Source: Victivallales bacterium
GTDB lineage: Bacteria > Verrucomicrobiota > Lentisphaeria > Oligosphaerales > Oligosphaeraceae
NCBI GenBank assembly: GCA_017617415.1
Contig: JAFZWH010000133.1
Span: forward strand, 1 to 58,278
Reading direction: 5' to 3'
Length of the DNA stretch: 58,278 nt
The first letter of the stretch is position 1. Each line of letters begins with the position of its first letter. The position numbers were made by a program, and so were the translations under genes. The notes beneath the pieces were generated by a model. The model ran no database searches. It had not been told where the DNA came from and saw nothing but the letters and a program-made list of their open reading frames with translations. Shown piece by piece: positions 1-7,104 of the stretch.

Positions 1-594
1 AAGCGCACGCCCGTCGGCCTGGGCGGTCCCGCGCCCGTCGCGGCGGAAACCGCCGATGCGGACACCGACAATGACGAGGCGCCCGCCGTCGAGCCCGAGG
101 AGCCTGAAGAAGCCGAGGAGGTCGTGGACGAGAATGCGCCCGCCACCGAGGTCCGCGAAATCAAGGACCACTACCGCCGCACCAACCGCGGCACGCAGGG
201 CGTCACCAGCATCAAGTTGATGCCGGGCGACCAGGTGGTCGCCGCCATGCAGGTGGAGCCCGACACCACGCTCGACTTGCTGATGCTTTCGATGCTCGGA
301 CAGGCCGTGCGCATCCCTGTGGCGCAGGTGCGCCGCACGGGACGCAACTGCAAGGGCGTCAAGGTGATGAAGTTCTCCAAGGACAAGGACGCCATCGCCA
401 ATGTCTCCCTCGTGGACAAACTCTCCGAGGAGGACGAGGCCGCCAACGCCGCCAAGGATGCCGCCGAGGAGCGCTCCGCCGACCGCGCCGCCGCCTTCCA
501 GGAGAAACTCTCCGCCGAACAGGCCGCGCTGGACGCACAGGCCGCCGAAGAGGAGCGCCTCCGTCAGGAGGCCCTCGAAAACGGCGACGAGTAA
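1..594 (+). CDS. gyrA: DNA gyrase subunit A, C-terminal part (5' end outside the window)
   Basis: The reading frame is open from the first base to the TAA at 592-594. It encodes the last blades of the GyrA beta-pinwheel, which wraps DNA during ATP-driven negative supercoiling. Seen: KRTP near the left edge, then YRRTNRGTQGV, IKLMPGDQVVAAMQV and RRTGRNCKGVKVMKF, which match the repeated RGxxGVxxIKL / GDxVV / GRxxKGV pattern of this domain. About 45 acidic, Ala/Glu/Asp-rich residues separate KRTP from YRRTNRG; in ordinary GyrA these lie close together, so this is probably a lineage insertion. The C-terminal tail after about codon 140 is a charged Ala/Glu-rich helix, common in GyrA. ParC is the main alternative; the GxRxxRGTQGV-like blades favour GyrA. 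Confidence 0.85.
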   Translation, partial: KRTPVGLGGPAPVAAETADADTDNDEAPAVEPEEPEEAEEVVDENAPATEVREIKDHYRRTNRGTQGVTSIKLMPGDQVVAAMQVEPDTTLDLLMLSMLGQAVRIPVAQVRRTGRNCKGVKVMKFSKDKDAIANVSLVDKLSEEDEAANAAKDAAEERSADRAAAFQEKLSAEQAALDAQAAEEERLRQEALENGDE

Positions 595-692
595 GATCGG
601 GAGGGCCGCGCTCCAACCTTCGCCCAAGGGCTTCGGCTTGGCATGCCAGCGCACCCTCTGGCTGGGGCTTCGGCGCGGCAATTTGGATAAGT

Positions 693-784
693 GGGACGAT
701 TGGGACCTGTGGGACGATTGGGACGGTGGTTTGCGATTGCCTTGTCCCAGCTGTCCCGCGTGTCCCGGATGTCCCGTGTGTCCC
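693..784. repeat. Hairpin repeat, 9-base-period arms with a 19-base loop, copy 1
   Basis: GGGAC occurs at 693, 702, 711 and 720, exactly every 9 bases. It is followed by the 19-base loop GGTGGTTTGCGATTGCCTT (725-743), and then GTCCC at 744, 753, 762, 771 and 780, again every 9 bases. The two arms pair in register, with 4-base spacers that can partly pair through G-U wobbles. The same loop recurs at 841-859, 3037-3055 (inverted) and 4707-4725. Confidence 0.85.
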
Positions 785-835
785 AGAAATACTCCGGAGA
801 CTAGGCAAAATAAAGATAAATCCCCTTGAAAAAAT

Positions 836-864
836 GGGACAGTGGTTTGCAATTGCCTTGTCCC
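836..864. repeat. Hairpin repeat, 9-base-period family, copy 2 (minimal)
   Basis: A single GGGAC at 836 and a single GTCCC at 860 enclose the loop AGTGGTTTGCAATTGCCTT. The spacing between the arms is 24 bases, as in the other copies. This is the smallest member of the family seen here, with one unit per arm. Confidence 0.75.
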
Positions 865-1153
865 AGCCCAGCTGGCTCCGATGTAGTTGTTGACCACGAA
901 GGCAACATCGCGCCCCAAGCGCGACCATGGCGGGATGACATCGCGGAAGTGCCAGTTTCGACGAACGCCTGGCGATAAAATGGCACTGGTACAATGCAGG
1001 TCGGCAATTCCGCAATATGTTAAGAAACACGCACGTCTTGCCGCCCGTAGTCCATCGCATGGCGGAACATGCCATGCAAGAAGGACAATGGATTCCTTGA
1101 GAACTCTGGGTGTGCCTCGCCCACTCATCAAGAACAGCTTGAGAAAATCGCGT

Positions 1154-2923
1154 ATGACGAACTATCTTTGCCGTGCCTTCCTCGTCTGCAGTCTCCTCGC
1201 TCCGCTATTATGGGCTGAAGAGCAAGTCAACCCTTTGAAGCTTTGCGTTACCATCTCTGGGGAGAACGGCTCTGGGTCTGGATTCCTGCTTCGGCATAAC
1301 GGCAAGCTGTATGTGGCGACGAACAACCATGTCATTTTGGAATTGCGGAATCCAGTCATCAAGGGGGTCAATGGCGAAGTCATACCTTTCAAACAAGTTC
1401 TTTCGGCATCAGACCGTGACGTAGCCTTGATCCCCATCGCGCAGTCAGCCAGCCGCGGCGCACTGGAACTCGAAGAGCATGTTGACGACATCTGGCCAAA
1501 CGAGCCGCTCACATGCCTGGGCGACAGCGAGGGCATGGGGGTGGTCGTCTTCTGTGCGGGGAAATTCCTCGGGCTAGGCGCGACCGCCCTGGAGACCGAC
1601 GCGCCGTTTGTGCCTGGGAACAGCGGTGGGCCAATTATCCGCGACAAGTCCCAGAAGGTCGTTGGTGTCGCGACATACATAACTCCCCTCAGCAACGCGA
1701 AGTGGGCAGAAGGGACGAGGTTTGAAAATATCAAAGGGAACGCCGTCCGCCGATTCGCCACCCGTCTGGACAACCTTGACTGGGATGCCCTGGTCGCTCT
1801 TGATCAATCGGAAATCCACGATGCACAGACCGTTCTAGGTCCCGCTGCCATCAAGTTAGACGGGGAGCATCCTTGGCCGACATGGGAACTGATACAGGTT
1901 TACAACATGGCGAAGCATGGAGATGCAGAAGCTCAATATGTGCTTGGAATATTCTTCGCCTATGGGGAGGAATACGAAGAAGCGGTCAAGTGGTACCGCA
2001 TTGCTGCAGAGCAGGGAAATGCGAAGGCGCAATACAACCTCGGGGGCATGTATAACTACGGGCTAGGCGTGCCGAAGGACTACAGGGAGGCGGCGAGGTG
2101 GTGCCACAAGGCCGCCGAGCAGGGACATGCGGAGGCACAATACAACCTCGGGTGCATGTATGGTAACGGCAAAGGCGTGCAGCAGGACGATGCGGAGGCA
2201 GCGAAATGGCACCACAAGGCCGCCGAGCAGGGACATGCGGAGGCGCAATACAACCTCGGGTGCATGTATGGCAAAGGCGAAGGCGTGCAGCAGGACTATA
2301 AGGAAGCCGTCTGGTGGTTCCGCAAGGCGGCCGAGCAGGGATATGCGAAGGCGCAAAACAACCTCGGGGTCATGTATGACAACGGCTGGGGCGTGCAGCA
2401 GGACGATGCAGAGGCAGCAAAATGGTACCGCAAGGCCGCCGAACAGGGTTTTGCAAACGCGCAAAACAATCTCGGGGTCATGTTTGAAAACGGCCAAAGC
2501 GTGACAAGGGACTACGAGGAGGCCGTCTGGTGGTTCCGCAAGGCGGCCGAGCAGGGATATGCGGAGGCACAATTCAACCTCGGGCGCATGTATGACAACG
2601 GGCAAGGCGTGCCGAAGGACTACAGGGAGGCGGTGAAATGGTACCGCAAGGCCGCCGAGCAAGGACGTGCGGATGCGCAATGTGCCCTCGGGTGCAGTTA
2701 TGCCTTAGGCCGAGGCGTGCCGAGGGACGATGCGGAGGCGGCGAGGTGGTTACGCAAGGCCGCCGAACAGGGACATGCGGGGGCGCAATATTGCCTCGGA
2801 GTCAGTTATGACAACGGCTGGGGCGTGCCGAAGGATGCCAAGGAAGCGGCGAGGTGGTACCGCAAGGCCGCCGAACAGGGGGATGCGAAGGCGCAGGAGG
2901 CTCTCCGCAGACTAGGCCAGTAG
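1154..2923 (+). CDS. Secreted trypsin-like serine protease with C-terminal Sel1 repeats
   Basis: The product is 589 residues starting at ATG 1154. That start gives a signal peptide (CRAFLVCSLLAPLLWA, cleavage near residue 21); the open frame extends upstream to 887, but the extra part is not protein-like. The protease domain spans about residues 30-190. It has a complete visible triad: His59 in ATNNHV, Asp89 in SDRDVAL and Ser157 in PGNSGGP. From about residue 255, nine 36-residue Sel1-type repeats (AEQGxAxAQYNLGxMYxxGxGV) and a partial tenth run to the C-terminus; these helical repeats usually mediate protein contacts. I infer an exported or periplasmic protease with a protein-recognition arm. 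The repeat DNA is nearly identical in 108-base units, so copy number may vary. It is probably a single gene, with a hairpin following the stop. Confidence 0.88.
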   Translation: MTNYLCRAFLVCSLLAPLLWAEEQVNPLKLCVTISGENGSGSGFLLRHNGKLYVATNNHVILELRNPVIKGVNGEVIPFKQVLSASDRDVALIPIAQSASRGALELEEHVDDIWPNEPLTCLGDSEGMGVVVFCAGKFLGLGATALETDAPFVPGNSGGPIIRDKSQKVVGVATYITPLSNAKWAEGTRFENIKGNAVRRFATRLDNLDWDALVALDQSEIHDAQTVLGPAAIKLDGEHPWPTWELIQVYNMAKHGDAEAQYVLGIFFAYGEEYEEAVKWYRIAAEQGNAKAQYNLGGMYNYGLGVPKDYREAARWCHKAAEQGHAEAQYNLGCMYGNGKGVQQDDAEAAKWHHKAAEQGHAEAQYNLGCMYGKGEGVQQDYKEAVWWFRKAAEQGYAKAQNNLGVMYDNGWGVQQDDAEAAKWYRKAAEQGFANAQNNLGVMFENGQSVTRDYEEAVWWFRKAAEQGYAEAQFNLGRMYDNGQGVPKDYREAVKWYRKAAEQGRADAQCALGCSYALGRGVPRDDAEAARWLRKAAEQGHAGAQYCLGVSYDNGWGVPKDAKEAARWYRKAAEQGDAKAQEALRRLGQ

Positions 2924-2948
2924 CGTGCCCCCCGCAATCGGGAAAAGA

Positions 2949-2990
2949 CCCCCTGTACAGCCGTCCGGCCATACAGGGGGATACTATTAT
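2949..2990 (+). terminator. Probable terminator of the protease gene
   Basis: CCCCCTGTA (2949-2957) pairs perfectly with TACAGGGGG (2972-2980) around a 14-base loop, 26 bases after the protease stop codon. The following sequence is AT-rich but lacks a clean T run. Confidence 0.6.
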
Positions 2991-3013
2991 TGCCTGGTCT
3001 TTGGAGGATTCCT

Positions 3014-3087
3014 GGGACAGATGAAACAGCTGGGACAAGGCAATCACAAACCACCGTCCCATTCGTCCTACGAGTCCCATTCGTCCC
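3014..3087. repeat. Hairpin repeat, 9-base-period family, copy 3 (inverted)
   Basis: GGGAC lies at 3014 and 3032 (18 apart, two units). GTCCC or a one-base variant lies at 3056, 3065, 3074 and 3083. The loop at 3037-3055 is the reverse complement of the copy 1 loop with one difference. The tail AAGTCAACGAAAT at about 3103 resembles the sequence beside copy 4 (AAGTTAACGAAAT near 4757), so the family has conserved flanks too. Confidence 0.8.
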
Positions 3088-3212
3088 ATTTGCCCAATTA
3101 GGCAAGTCAACGAAATAATTCGAGAATCTTTCATAAAAAGTCATATTATTATTTGTGATTTCTTAATAGAAATTGATAATATATTTTGTTGAAAAATTAT
3201 TCGCTATTTAGT

Positions 3213-3240
3213 TTGCATGGCATCTGGGCTGCGCTATATT
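3213..3240 (+). promoter_or_regulatory. Sigma70-type promoter for the KilA-N gene
   Basis: TTGCAT (3213-3218), a 16-base spacer and TATATT (3235-3240), about 50 bases upstream of the start codon. The same TTGxAx-16-TAxATT arrangement precedes both tRNA genes in this window. Confidence 0.55.
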
Positions 3241-3290
3241 AACTGCAAACGTCCCTTCCCCCTCATCCCCGTTAAAAAGCAGGAAGCAAA

Positions 3291-4106
3291 ATGCCCCAGA
3301 AGACAAATCTCATCGTGGTGAACGACGTGGAAATCCGGGTCCGTCAATTTAATTCAGAGGATTACATCTGCATTTCCGATATGCTCAAAGCCAAAGATGG
3401 TGACTTCTTCATCTCGGACTGGCTGCGCAACCGCAATACTGTTGAATTTCTAGGAGTTTGGGAACAGGTATTCAATCCAGCTTTTAATTATGGCGAATTC
3501 GCCATAATTAAAAGCCAAGCGGGCCTAAACAATTATAAACTTAGCGTGAAGGAATGGATGGATCAGACCAATGCCATTGGTCTGGTTGCTTCTACCGGAC
3601 GCTACGGCGGAACTTTTGCCCACAAGGACATCGCCTTTGAGTTTGGCATGTGGATTAGCCCTGCCTTCAAGATTTATCTCATCAAGGAGTTCGAGCGCCT
3701 CAAGGACGCAGAACAGAAACTGCGGGGCTGGTCGGTCAAGCGTGAATTTGCCAAATTGAACTACCGTATCCACACGGATGCCATCCAACAAAATCTCATC
3801 CCACCGGAACTGACTGCAAAACAAGCTTCTTGTGTTTATGCGGATGAAGCAGATGTGTTGAACATGGCCCTCTTTGGAAAAACTGCACAACAGTGGCGAG
3901 TCGCCAATCCCGCCAAGTCCGGCAATATCCGCGACTACGCAACCATCAACGAACTGATCTGCCTGGCGAATCTGGAGAGTTTGAATGCCGTGATGATTGC
4001 GGAAAAACTACCCCAAGCCGAACGACTGCTTAAATTGAATCAAACAGCCATACATCAAATGCAAATACTTGAACAAGTCCATTCCCCTGAAAAACGGAAT
4101 GAATAA
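3291..4106 (+). CDS. KilA-N domain protein
   Basis: The product is 271 residues; ATG 3291 has a GCAGGAAG Shine-Dalgarno site about 6 bases upstream. The N-terminal about 120 residues match the KilA-N pattern: EIRVRQFNSEDYICISDMLKA, then ISDWLRNRNTVEFLGVWE, LSVKEWMDQTNAIGLVASTGRYGGTFAHKDIAFEFGMWISPAFKIYLIKEF. KilA-N is a DNA-binding fold known from phages, DNA viruses and bacterial mobile elements. The C-terminal half (RGWSVKREFAKLNYRIHTDAI onward) is helical, and similar extensions occur in chromosomal KilA-N proteins. It stands alone between two repeat-rich regions. Codon use is more AT-rich than in its neighbours, which suggests transfer. Its role is unknown; I infer a regulator or relic of a mobile element. 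Confidence 0.85.
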   Translation: MPQKTNLIVVNDVEIRVRQFNSEDYICISDMLKAKDGDFFISDWLRNRNTVEFLGVWEQVFNPAFNYGEFAIIKSQAGLNNYKLSVKEWMDQTNAIGLVASTGRYGGTFAHKDIAFEFGMWISPAFKIYLIKEFERLKDAEQKLRGWSVKREFAKLNYRIHTDAIQQNLIPPELTAKQASCVYADEADVLNMALFGKTAQQWRVANPAKSGNIRDYATINELICLANLESLNAVMIAEKLPQAERLLKLNQTAIHQMQILEQVHSPEKRNE

Positions 4107-4207
4107 CAATCTCCTACCTGGGTTCTTGGTGGACTTCGGCCACTATCCAGAAGCCGAAATCAAACGCATGCGAAAATGGTTTTTGTGTCACAGCTGTCCG
4201 GTATAAA

Positions 4208-4583
4208 TTTCCCGCGAAGCACGCGAAACACGCGGAAAGTACACGACCTGCGCTGAAGGTGAAGCCTCTCCGGCACAGCCGGAAATGACGCGACATCCGT
4301 CGCCGGAGCGAAAGGGCATGCCTTTCATCCTGCGCCGTCTGCCGCGTCCCGCGTCCGCTTCGCGGCCGCCGTCTTCACCTGCCATGTTCCACGACTTTCC
4401 AGTCCGCGAAAATGCCTGCCGCCCGCGCGACATGAAGTGGAGCGCGAGGCCGTCACGAAGGCCGGCGCGGGAAAGCGGGCTTTCCATGCGGCGGCATTTG
4501 CGGCGGCCGTTGCGACCGCCTGCGGGCGTGGGGGAAGGCGTGGGAAGCTCCCTTTCGTGTGTTTCGTGTGTTTCGCGGGAAAG
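4208..4583. mobile_element. MITE-like segment bounded by inverted 32-base periodic repeats
   Basis: The left arm (4208-4239, beginning TTTCCCGCGAAGCACGCG) and right arm (4552-4583, ending TTTCGCGGGAAAG) are reverse complements at most positions. Both have an internal 10-base period (CGCGAAACA / TGTTTCGTG). The interior is GC-rich and has no protein-like frame. It could be a non-autonomous mobile element or a large transcribed hairpin; target duplications were not seen. Confidence 0.5.
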
Positions 4584-4701
4584 CCGTCCAGTTTTTTCCA
4601 CATTGCCATTTTTACCGGACAACAGTGTTTTTGTGTGTTTTGTGTGTTTTGTGGAAGAAAAAGGATTTCTGAACAGTTGCAACCTGTCCAGCTGGATAAA
4701 T

Positions 4702-4748
4702 GGGACAGTGGTTTGCGATAGCCTTGTCCCGGATGTCCCACTTATCCC
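4702..4748. repeat. Hairpin repeat, 9-base-period family, copy 4
   Basis: A weak TGGAT unit at 4693 and GGGAC at 4702 precede the loop AGTGGTTTGCGATAGCCTT (4707-4725). GTCCC follows at 4726 and 4735, with ATCCC at 4744. Unit spacing is again 9 bases. Confidence 0.8.
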
Positions 4749-4825
4749 ACCCAAGGCAAGTTAACGAAATACTTCCCCAGAGGAAACCACCGTATCGATA
4801 AGATTCCCTTTTCATTTGCAACAGA

Positions 4826-6658
4826 TTACTGGCACTGTTGGAAGAAGGCGGGGCCGCCGAGGTCTTCCAGTAGCGTCAGGGGGATATATCCCATGACCCA
4901 GCCGGTCATCAGGCAGTAGGGTCCCCAGTCGGCATCGTGGGCGATGCCGTGATATTCCCGCAAGTCCATGTCGTAAGCCCGCATCCAGGCGCCGTCAAAC
5001 CGCGCGTCCTGGCTTTGAATTTGGATATGGAGCAGATATCGTCGCACGCCCTGATAGAGGCGTTCCACTTGTGCGGAGAGTTCCGTCGGGAGGCTGCTGC
5101 GTCGCAGTAACCCCAGCGTGGCAAAGAGATAGTTGTTGCAGTAGAGCTGGTCGCCAATTCGGTCTCGGCCGTTGCCTGAGGCCACGGCCGCCTCCACGGC
5201 GCTGGTGCGCTGAAAGATGTCGTCCTCTCGGAAGCCGCCACAGGGTTCCTGGAGGCTTTCATAATAGTCCAGCAATTGCTTCAGGCGCGGTGCGCAGTCC
5301 GTCTTGCCCAGGACATGCAGACTTGCGAAGAGCAGAATGGCGCGACTCAGCGCATCGGGTTTGGAGTGCCCCATCGCCGTGGAGTCCAGGTCCACCAACT
5401 CCGCGAAACGCAGGACCGCCTTCTTGGCCTCGGCGGTGCCGTAGCAGAGCAGAAAGGCGGCCATTTCGCCATAGAAGACTGGCGTGCGGCTGACCTCGCC
5501 GCCAACGCCGTCCTCCAGGGAGAAGCATCCCGAATAGAGTCCGCGTTCACCGAGCCACGAGATGCACGCCTCGGCGAGTCTTTCGGCGCATTCGCGGTAA
5601 CGGCGGATACCAGTCATCCGCCAGAGGTAGAGCAGCGCCAGGCCATGCCGCGCGGAGTCGTTGGCGTAGATGACGGGGCTGTGGTCATACCAGCGCAGGA
5701 AGCCCGAGGCATCCTGGATACGACGGTCCAGGAGAAAATCCGCCATGGACCTGGCGGTTTCCAGCAATGACTGGTCCTGCGCGTAAACGCCCATGCCGGC
5801 AAAGAGCGCGGCGCTCATCAGGATGGCGTCCGTGCGGTAATTCTGGCGCGGGGAGTAGTCAGCGGAGAGGAACATCTCCAGGATGCCGGAGGTGCCGTCG
5901 GGCTTCGGCATCAGCCCGCAGCGGCGATGCCAGGCGACGGCGGATTGCAGTGCGGTTGCGGCGTCCGTCCCCTTGGAAATCGTGAATGGCCGTGGCCAGG
6001 TCTGGTCGAATGCCTGCTCCACATGAGTCCTTTCCGTCTGTGTGAGGTTGCTCCAGAGCGTGCACAGCAGGTTCCGCCATCGTGCGTAGGGACGCATGAA
6101 GAGCGCCTTGCAGGCGTGGAGATTCATCGTTGCGACGACGCATCCCTCCAGGTCGTCTATCAAAACGGGATAACGACGCGTCGGTTCGCGGACTGGCGCA
6201 GACACCCCGAGGAAATCGCCGCCTTCCATCAGGACCTTTCGTGGGCGATTTGCGTGAAGCATTGATGGAATATAATATAACTTACTTGATTGCAATATGT
6301 TATTATTATATAATAGGCACTCCTGGTTGAAGTGGCACTCCTTTCCCAGCGTAAAAGTGGAAAAGACCTCGCGGGCCAGGTAGTTTTGTACCGGCAGGGC
6401 CTCGACGTAGAATCGGACACCCCTCCGTTTCCATTCCAGCAGGCGATAGAGCGCATTGAGACCGGGTTCGGGCATGAAGCGCTGTCCCACATCATAGCAG
6501 GGCATCAGCACGCAAAGCGTCTCGGCGGGGACGTCGGTTTCCAGCAGGGCGTCCAGGCTTGCGAAAACCTCCACTTGGGCAAAGCGCTCCAGAAAGGAAC
6601 GGAATTTTGCGTTTCCGCCAATGAGCCTGATTGGCATTTTACGGCTGGTGGTTTGCAT
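4826..6658 (-). CDS. Unrecognised protein with a six-hairpin-like C-terminal half
   Basis: The product is 610 residues, with no signal peptide and so probably cytoplasmic. I cannot name the family with confidence. Residues about 1-230 look alpha/beta (ETLCVLMPCYDVG, VLIDDLEGCVVATMNLHACKAL). From about residue 250 the protein is a run of paired helices of the six-hairpin or (alpha/alpha)6-barrel kind (RTDAILMSAALFAGMGVYA, DSARHGLALLYLWRMTGIRRYREC, YGEMAAFLLCYG, NNYLFATLGLLRR), ending HDADWGPYCLMTGW. That fold is common in glycoside hydrolases and in lyases acting on uronic-acid sugars, and the many sugar genes in the window fit a carbohydrate role, but no catalytic residues can be assigned. 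An AT-rich island at 6262-6320 stands out from the rest of the gene. No Shine-Dalgarno site is visible. Confidence 0.6.
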   Translation of the reverse strand: MQTTSRKMPIRLIGGNAKFRSFLERFAQVEVFASLDALLETDVPAETLCVLMPCYDVGQRFMPEPGLNALYRLLEWKRRGVRFYVEALPVQNYLAREVFSTFTLGKECHFNQECLLYNNNILQSSKLYYIPSMLHANRPRKVLMEGGDFLGVSAPVREPTRRYPVLIDDLEGCVVATMNLHACKALFMRPYARWRNLLCTLWSNLTQTERTHVEQAFDQTWPRPFTISKGTDAATALQSAVAWHRRCGLMPKPDGTSGILEMFLSADYSPRQNYRTDAILMSAALFAGMGVYAQDQSLLETARSMADFLLDRRIQDASGFLRWYDHSPVIYANDSARHGLALLYLWRMTGIRRYRECAERLAEACISWLGERGLYSGCFSLEDGVGGEVSRTPVFYGEMAAFLLCYGTAEAKKAVLRFAELVDLDSTAMGHSKPDALSRAILLFASLHVLGKTDCAPRLKQLLDYYESLQEPCGGFREDDIFQRTSAVEAAVASGNGRDRIGDQLYCNNYLFATLGLLRRSSLPTELSAQVERLYQGVRRYLLHIQIQSQDARFDGAWMRAYDMDLREYHGIAHDADWGPYCLMTGWVMGYIPLTLLEDLGGPAFFQQCQ

Positions 6659-7104
6659 CGATGTCTGAAGTCACGGAATTTGGGAACTCTGCCTAAATGT
6701 AATCTGAATCCGTGAAATTGCATTGCTGTCCGGGAAAACCGTGCCTTGCGCTACACGCGCCAGCAGCAAGTCGATGTTGCCACGAGGACGATTTTATCCA
6801 GCGGCATCGACCGCGTTTTTTTGCCTGTACGCGCATGCGCGTACAGATAGGGAGGTATGCCCCCACCCCCTACGATGGTAATGTAATGCGGTTTTCGTCC
6901 GGTTGCAAGTCCGATGGCGGGAAAGGAAACGGAATCTTAGTTTTCCTATGATTTTTGCCTTGGGACAGTAGTTTTCCCGGCCAGCAGTGGTGAAATTGTG
7001 AATTCACTGCGCGGTTATCTGGGTAAAAAGCCACGAGGCTGAGAATCACATTCATTTGAGGTGATACATTTTAGCATCTGTCCAAACTGCTGAAACTGGA
7101 ACTG
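6659..7104. other. Intergenic region holding candidate RNA copy 1
   Basis: Divergent intergenic region between the helical-barrel gene and the release-factor-like gene. The main content is the candidate structured RNA at 6825-6956. A CTGAATCCGTGAA motif at about 6704, also found at 39155, lies near its left end. No additional gene is visible. Confidence 0.6.
6825..6956 (+). ncRNA. Candidate structured RNA, copy 1
   Basis: It opens with a perfect 22-base palindrome (6825-6846, CTGTACGCGCA and its complement). Next comes TAGGGAGG...CCCCCTA, which can form a stem, then TAATGTAATG. It ends in a hairpin (AGGAAA pairing with TTTTCCT) followed by ATGATTTTT, which looks like an intrinsic terminator. 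A second copy at 23068-23196 has the same 110-base length from ATAGGGAGG to the T run, and its last 35 bases are identical. The two flanking contexts are unrelated, which argues for a free-standing RNA rather than a riboswitch. The strand is inferred from the terminator; an SD-ATG mini-frame (MPPPPTMVM) is not conserved in copy 2. Confidence 0.55.

Larger units (their letters stand above)
595..1153. other. Intergenic region with two copies of the 9-base-period hairpin repeat
   Basis: There is no convincing gene between gyrA and the protease. The region holds two copies of a dispersed hairpin family (693-784 and 836-864), annotated separately. The long open frames on both strands here consist of WD- or GT-type tripeptide repeats created by the 9-base periodicity and are not protein-like. 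From about 880 to 1153 I see no clear promoter or structure. Confidence 0.6.
2924..3290. other. Intergenic region: terminator, repeat hairpin, AT-rich promoter zone
   Basis: It contains a 9-base-pair stem just after the protease gene, an inverted copy of the 9-base-period hairpin family, and then a very AT-rich stretch (about 3110-3215) leading into a promoter for the KilA-N gene. There is no gene. Confidence 0.6.
4107..4825. other. 719-base non-coding repeat region
   Basis: No gene is visible; the open frames here are simple-sequence artefacts. The region contains a 376-base segment bounded by inverted 32-base repeats (4208-4583), a second periodic TGTGTGTTTT stretch (about 4625-4655) and copy 4 of the 9-base-period hairpin. 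It seems to be a nest of small repeated elements. Confidence 0.6.

Noticed and set aside
359-1075. Minus-strand frame with GT-rich and PIVP-type repeats (and + strand WD-type frame)
   Set aside because: The peptide pattern is created by the 9-base hairpin repeats and by the gyrA antisense strand; it is not a protein.
887-1153. N-terminal extension of the protease frame
   Set aside because: It is not protein-like and lies before a clear signal peptide that begins at 1154.
2063-2680. Minus-strand frames across the Sel1 repeats
   Set aside because: They are antisense shadows; the repeat units give long stop-free frames on both strands.
4188-4821. Several open frames with KHTKHTK or VCFVCF patterns
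   Set aside because: These come from the 10-base-periodic TGTGTTT repeats in non-coding DNA and have no consistent codon use.
6856-6885. Leader peptide MPPPPTMVM behind an AGGGAGG site in candidate RNA copy 1
   Set aside because: Copy 2 lacks the ATG, so the peptide is not conserved.
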